Source of the DNA: Flavobacterium sp.
Lineage (GTDB): Bacteria > Bacteroidota > Bacteroidia > Flavobacteriales > Flavobacteriaceae
Direction: 5' to 3'
NCBI RefSeq assembly: GCF_030146175.1
Contig: NZ_JASLCE010000013.1
Location: forward strand, 3,843 to 67,842
Length of the DNA stretch: 64,000 nt
Position numbers and translations under genes: made by a program
Shown: one piece after another, positions 62,660 to 64,000 of the stretch
Layout: every line of letters starts with the position of its first letter
Numbering within the stretch: the first letter of the stretch is position 1
Notes under the pieces: generated by a model
The model's database searches: none
Told to the model about the DNA's origin: nothing
What the model saw: the letters and a program-made list of their open reading frames with translations, nothing else

Positions 62660-64000
62660 TTATCTATTACTATACAGGTATCCGTTTTTCTCATGTGTCG
62701 CCCCATCGGCTGTGGTATACTTCAGGATGTAGAAGTACGTTCCGTCCGGTAATGGTTCGGACGAACTGATCGTCGCTCTTCCGTCTGAGTATCCTTTGAA
62801 TACTTTATCGTTGTTGTTGTATCCTTTGGTTTCGAATACCTGAACACCCCAACGGTTAAAGATCAATACTTCGTTATTCGGATAACATTCGATACCGGCG
62901 ATATATAAGATATCGTTGCTTCCATCTCCGTTTGGAGAAATCGCATTGAACACATTAATCGTACAGCCGTCTACTTTTATTACGGTCGGATTATTACCTA
63001 CCAGGTCATGATCATCCGAACTGTCGGTTACAACCTCTCCCTGTGGACTCGTTCCGTTTACAAAAGCCTGATTGCTTACTGAACCGGCGATAATATCCGC
63101 CTGAGTGATCACATAAACCGCAGTAAACGTCGTACTATCACTTGCTCCTACTGCCAGGTTAATCGGTCCACCGCTTACCACCACACCTGGTAGCGGATCG
63201 ATAACCATTACATTCGACAAGCTTGTATTTCCGGTATTGGTAACCGTAAAGCTGTAGGTTATCGTTTCACCGGCCTGAGCAATACCATCATGGTTGTTAT
63301 CGTTAAACACACCTGTTTTGATCAATGCAATACTTGGTGTCTGAATTAACGGTGTTACGGTGCAATCCGGACACGCTGGATCTACCAACGGATCGTTCGG
63401 ATCGATAGGTGTCGGATCTTCCGAATCCTCTACTACCGTACTTCCATCCGGAGCCGTACCTTCCACAAATGCCAGGTTGTAAACCGCTCCTTCATCGATA
63501 TCCGCCTGTGTGATTGTATATAGCGCTGTAAACGTTGTGTTGTTTGTCATACCCGGCTCCAGACTGCTTAAAGGTCCTCCGGTTACTGTTACAATCGGAT
63601 CGCTGATTGTGATGTTTGTGATCGTTACATTACCGGTGTTAGTCACTGTAAACGTATAGGCAATTGTATCACCAACGTTTACAATTCCATCGCCATTGGT
63701 ATCCTGATATATACCGTCTTTATAAAATGCCAGTTGTGGATTTTGAGGCAATATCGTTACCGTTGGCGTATCGTTTGTTGTACTGGTTCCGGATGTATCC
63801 TGAACCGGATTTCCTTGTGGTGATGTACCACTTGCGATAGCCGTATTACTAATTTGTCCGTTGTTGATGTCGGATTGTGTTAGCGTATACGTAGCCGTAG
63901 CCGTTCCGATAGCGCCCGGTGCTAATGTAGCCGGCGTTACCGCAAGGTTCGTTACACCTAATAACGCATCGTTGATCACTAATCCATTAACCGTTACGTT
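62660..64000 (-). CDS. DUF11-repeat surface protein with gliding-motility-type C-terminal (T9SS type B) domain, partial
   Basis: Open to the right edge; the 5' part lies outside the window. At least 447 residues are visible. They hold tandem ~120-aa DUF11-type modules (YKDGIYQDTNGDGIVNVGDT, AYTFTVTNTGNVTITNITIS; then TGVFNDNNHDGIAQAGETIT, YSFTVTNTGNTSLSNVMVID). The C-terminal CHU_C/T9SS type B domain is INVFNAISPNGDGSNDILYI, YPNNEVLIFNRWGVQVFETK, GTYFYILKYTTADG, KNGYLYSNR. Such proteins are long adhesins of the SprB type, secreted with a cognate PorP/SprF. The GTG at 63979 is an internal codon, not the start. Confidence 0.92.
   Translation of the reverse strand, partial: NVTVNGLVINDALLGVTNLAVTPATLAPGAIGTATATYTLTQSDINNGQISNTAIASGTSPQGNPVQDTSGTSTTNDTPTVTILPQNPQLAFYKDGIYQDTNGDGIVNVGDTIAYTFTVTNTGNVTITNITISDPIVTVTGGPLSSLEPGMTNNTTFTALYTITQADIDEGAVYNLAFVEGTAPDGSTVVEDSEDPTPIDPNDPLVDPACPDCTVTPLIQTPSIALIKTGVFNDNNHDGIAQAGETITYSFTVTNTGNTSLSNVMVIDPLPGVVVSGGPINLAVGASDSTTFTAVYVITQADIIAGSVSNQAFVNGTSPQGEVVTDSSDDHDLVGNNPTVIKVDGCTINVFNAISPNGDGSNDILYIAGIECYPNNEVLIFNRWGVQVFETKGYNNNDKVFKGYSDGRATISSSEPLPDGTYFYILKYTTADGATHEKNGYLYSNR

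Noticed and set aside
62660..63979. GTG at 63979 as the start of the DUF11 surface protein
   Set aside because: The frame continues open to the window edge (seven more codons) and the first visible residues are mid-domain, so the gene is truncated by the window.

Overview
The window looks like chromosomal DNA of a Flavobacterium-like member of the Flavobacteriaceae (Bacteroidota). Three things point there. Promoters, where visible, carry the Bacteroidota -7 motif TAnnTTTG, sometimes with TTG 18-19 bp upstream. There are several type IX secretion (T9SS) substrates and a PorP/SprF protein. Lineage-restricted families are present (GLPGLI, DUF2480, DUF4834, YfhO, short conserved flavobacterial proteins). 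No rRNA, tRNA or CRISPR array was seen.

Layout. 1-7.5 kb: 5' part of a DUF4886 exported hydrolase, an RND efflux operon (adaptor, pump, TolC-like lipoprotein), a small exported protein whose 3' end contains its own terminator hairpin, and an HTH protein. 7.5-8.35 kb: gene-poor DNA with the 3' remnant of a linear-amide C-N hydrolase. 8.35-12.8 kb: a 1471-aa modular surface protein built from two long repeats, each with a lamin-tail domain apparently inserted into an FN3 domain. 12.9-14.6 kb: a lipoprotein resembling the IdeS/Mac (C66) cysteine protease behind a FimB/Mfa2-like N-terminal region. 14.8-20.4 kb: a PLP decarboxylase, then an iron-type operon (ankyrin protein, DUF2271, PepSY-flavodoxin-reductase) with a Fur-box-like operator. 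20.5-24.9 kb: small membrane protein, lipoprotein, FMN reductase plus DUF2480 divergent from a SufR-like regulator with overlapping promoters, and a DEAD-box helicase. 25-31 kb: BatA-like protein, a dihydroorotase homologue without its HxH motif, DUF4870-like protein, esterase, lipoproteins, MBL hydrolase. 31.3-37.9 kb: TetR regulator, 76-aa exported peptide, GLPGLI protein with an outer-membrane barrel, and a conserved 493-aa protein.

37.98-39.45 kb is the most unusual region. A 1.43-kb segment with its own promoter and a frameshifted RhuM-family gene is bounded by a perfect 43-bp direct repeat. One repeat copy is exactly the last 43 nt of bcp. This suggests a small mobile cassette that entered the 3' end of bcp and regenerated it. 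No recombinase gene lies inside.

39.4-48.2 kb: bcp, nth (no iron-sulfur cysteines), a 47-aa protein, an ECF sigma factor, uvrA, two tandem T9SS-exported M28 peptidases, and a secreted protein of unknown function. 48.2-53.8 kb: envelope-glycan operon (YfhO, glycosyltransferase, flippase) and DUF4834. 53.9-59.4 kb: outer-membrane protein with a GNAT protein, three copies of a palindromic repeat, an LVIVD lipoprotein, and an alpha-oxoamine synthase. 59.5-64 kb: a T9SS triad (type B-sorted DUF11 surface protein running off the window, PorP/SprF, OmpA/PD40 protein) followed by an uncatalogued 59-aa membrane protein.

Functions are inferred by reading motifs and recalling families; no database search was run.
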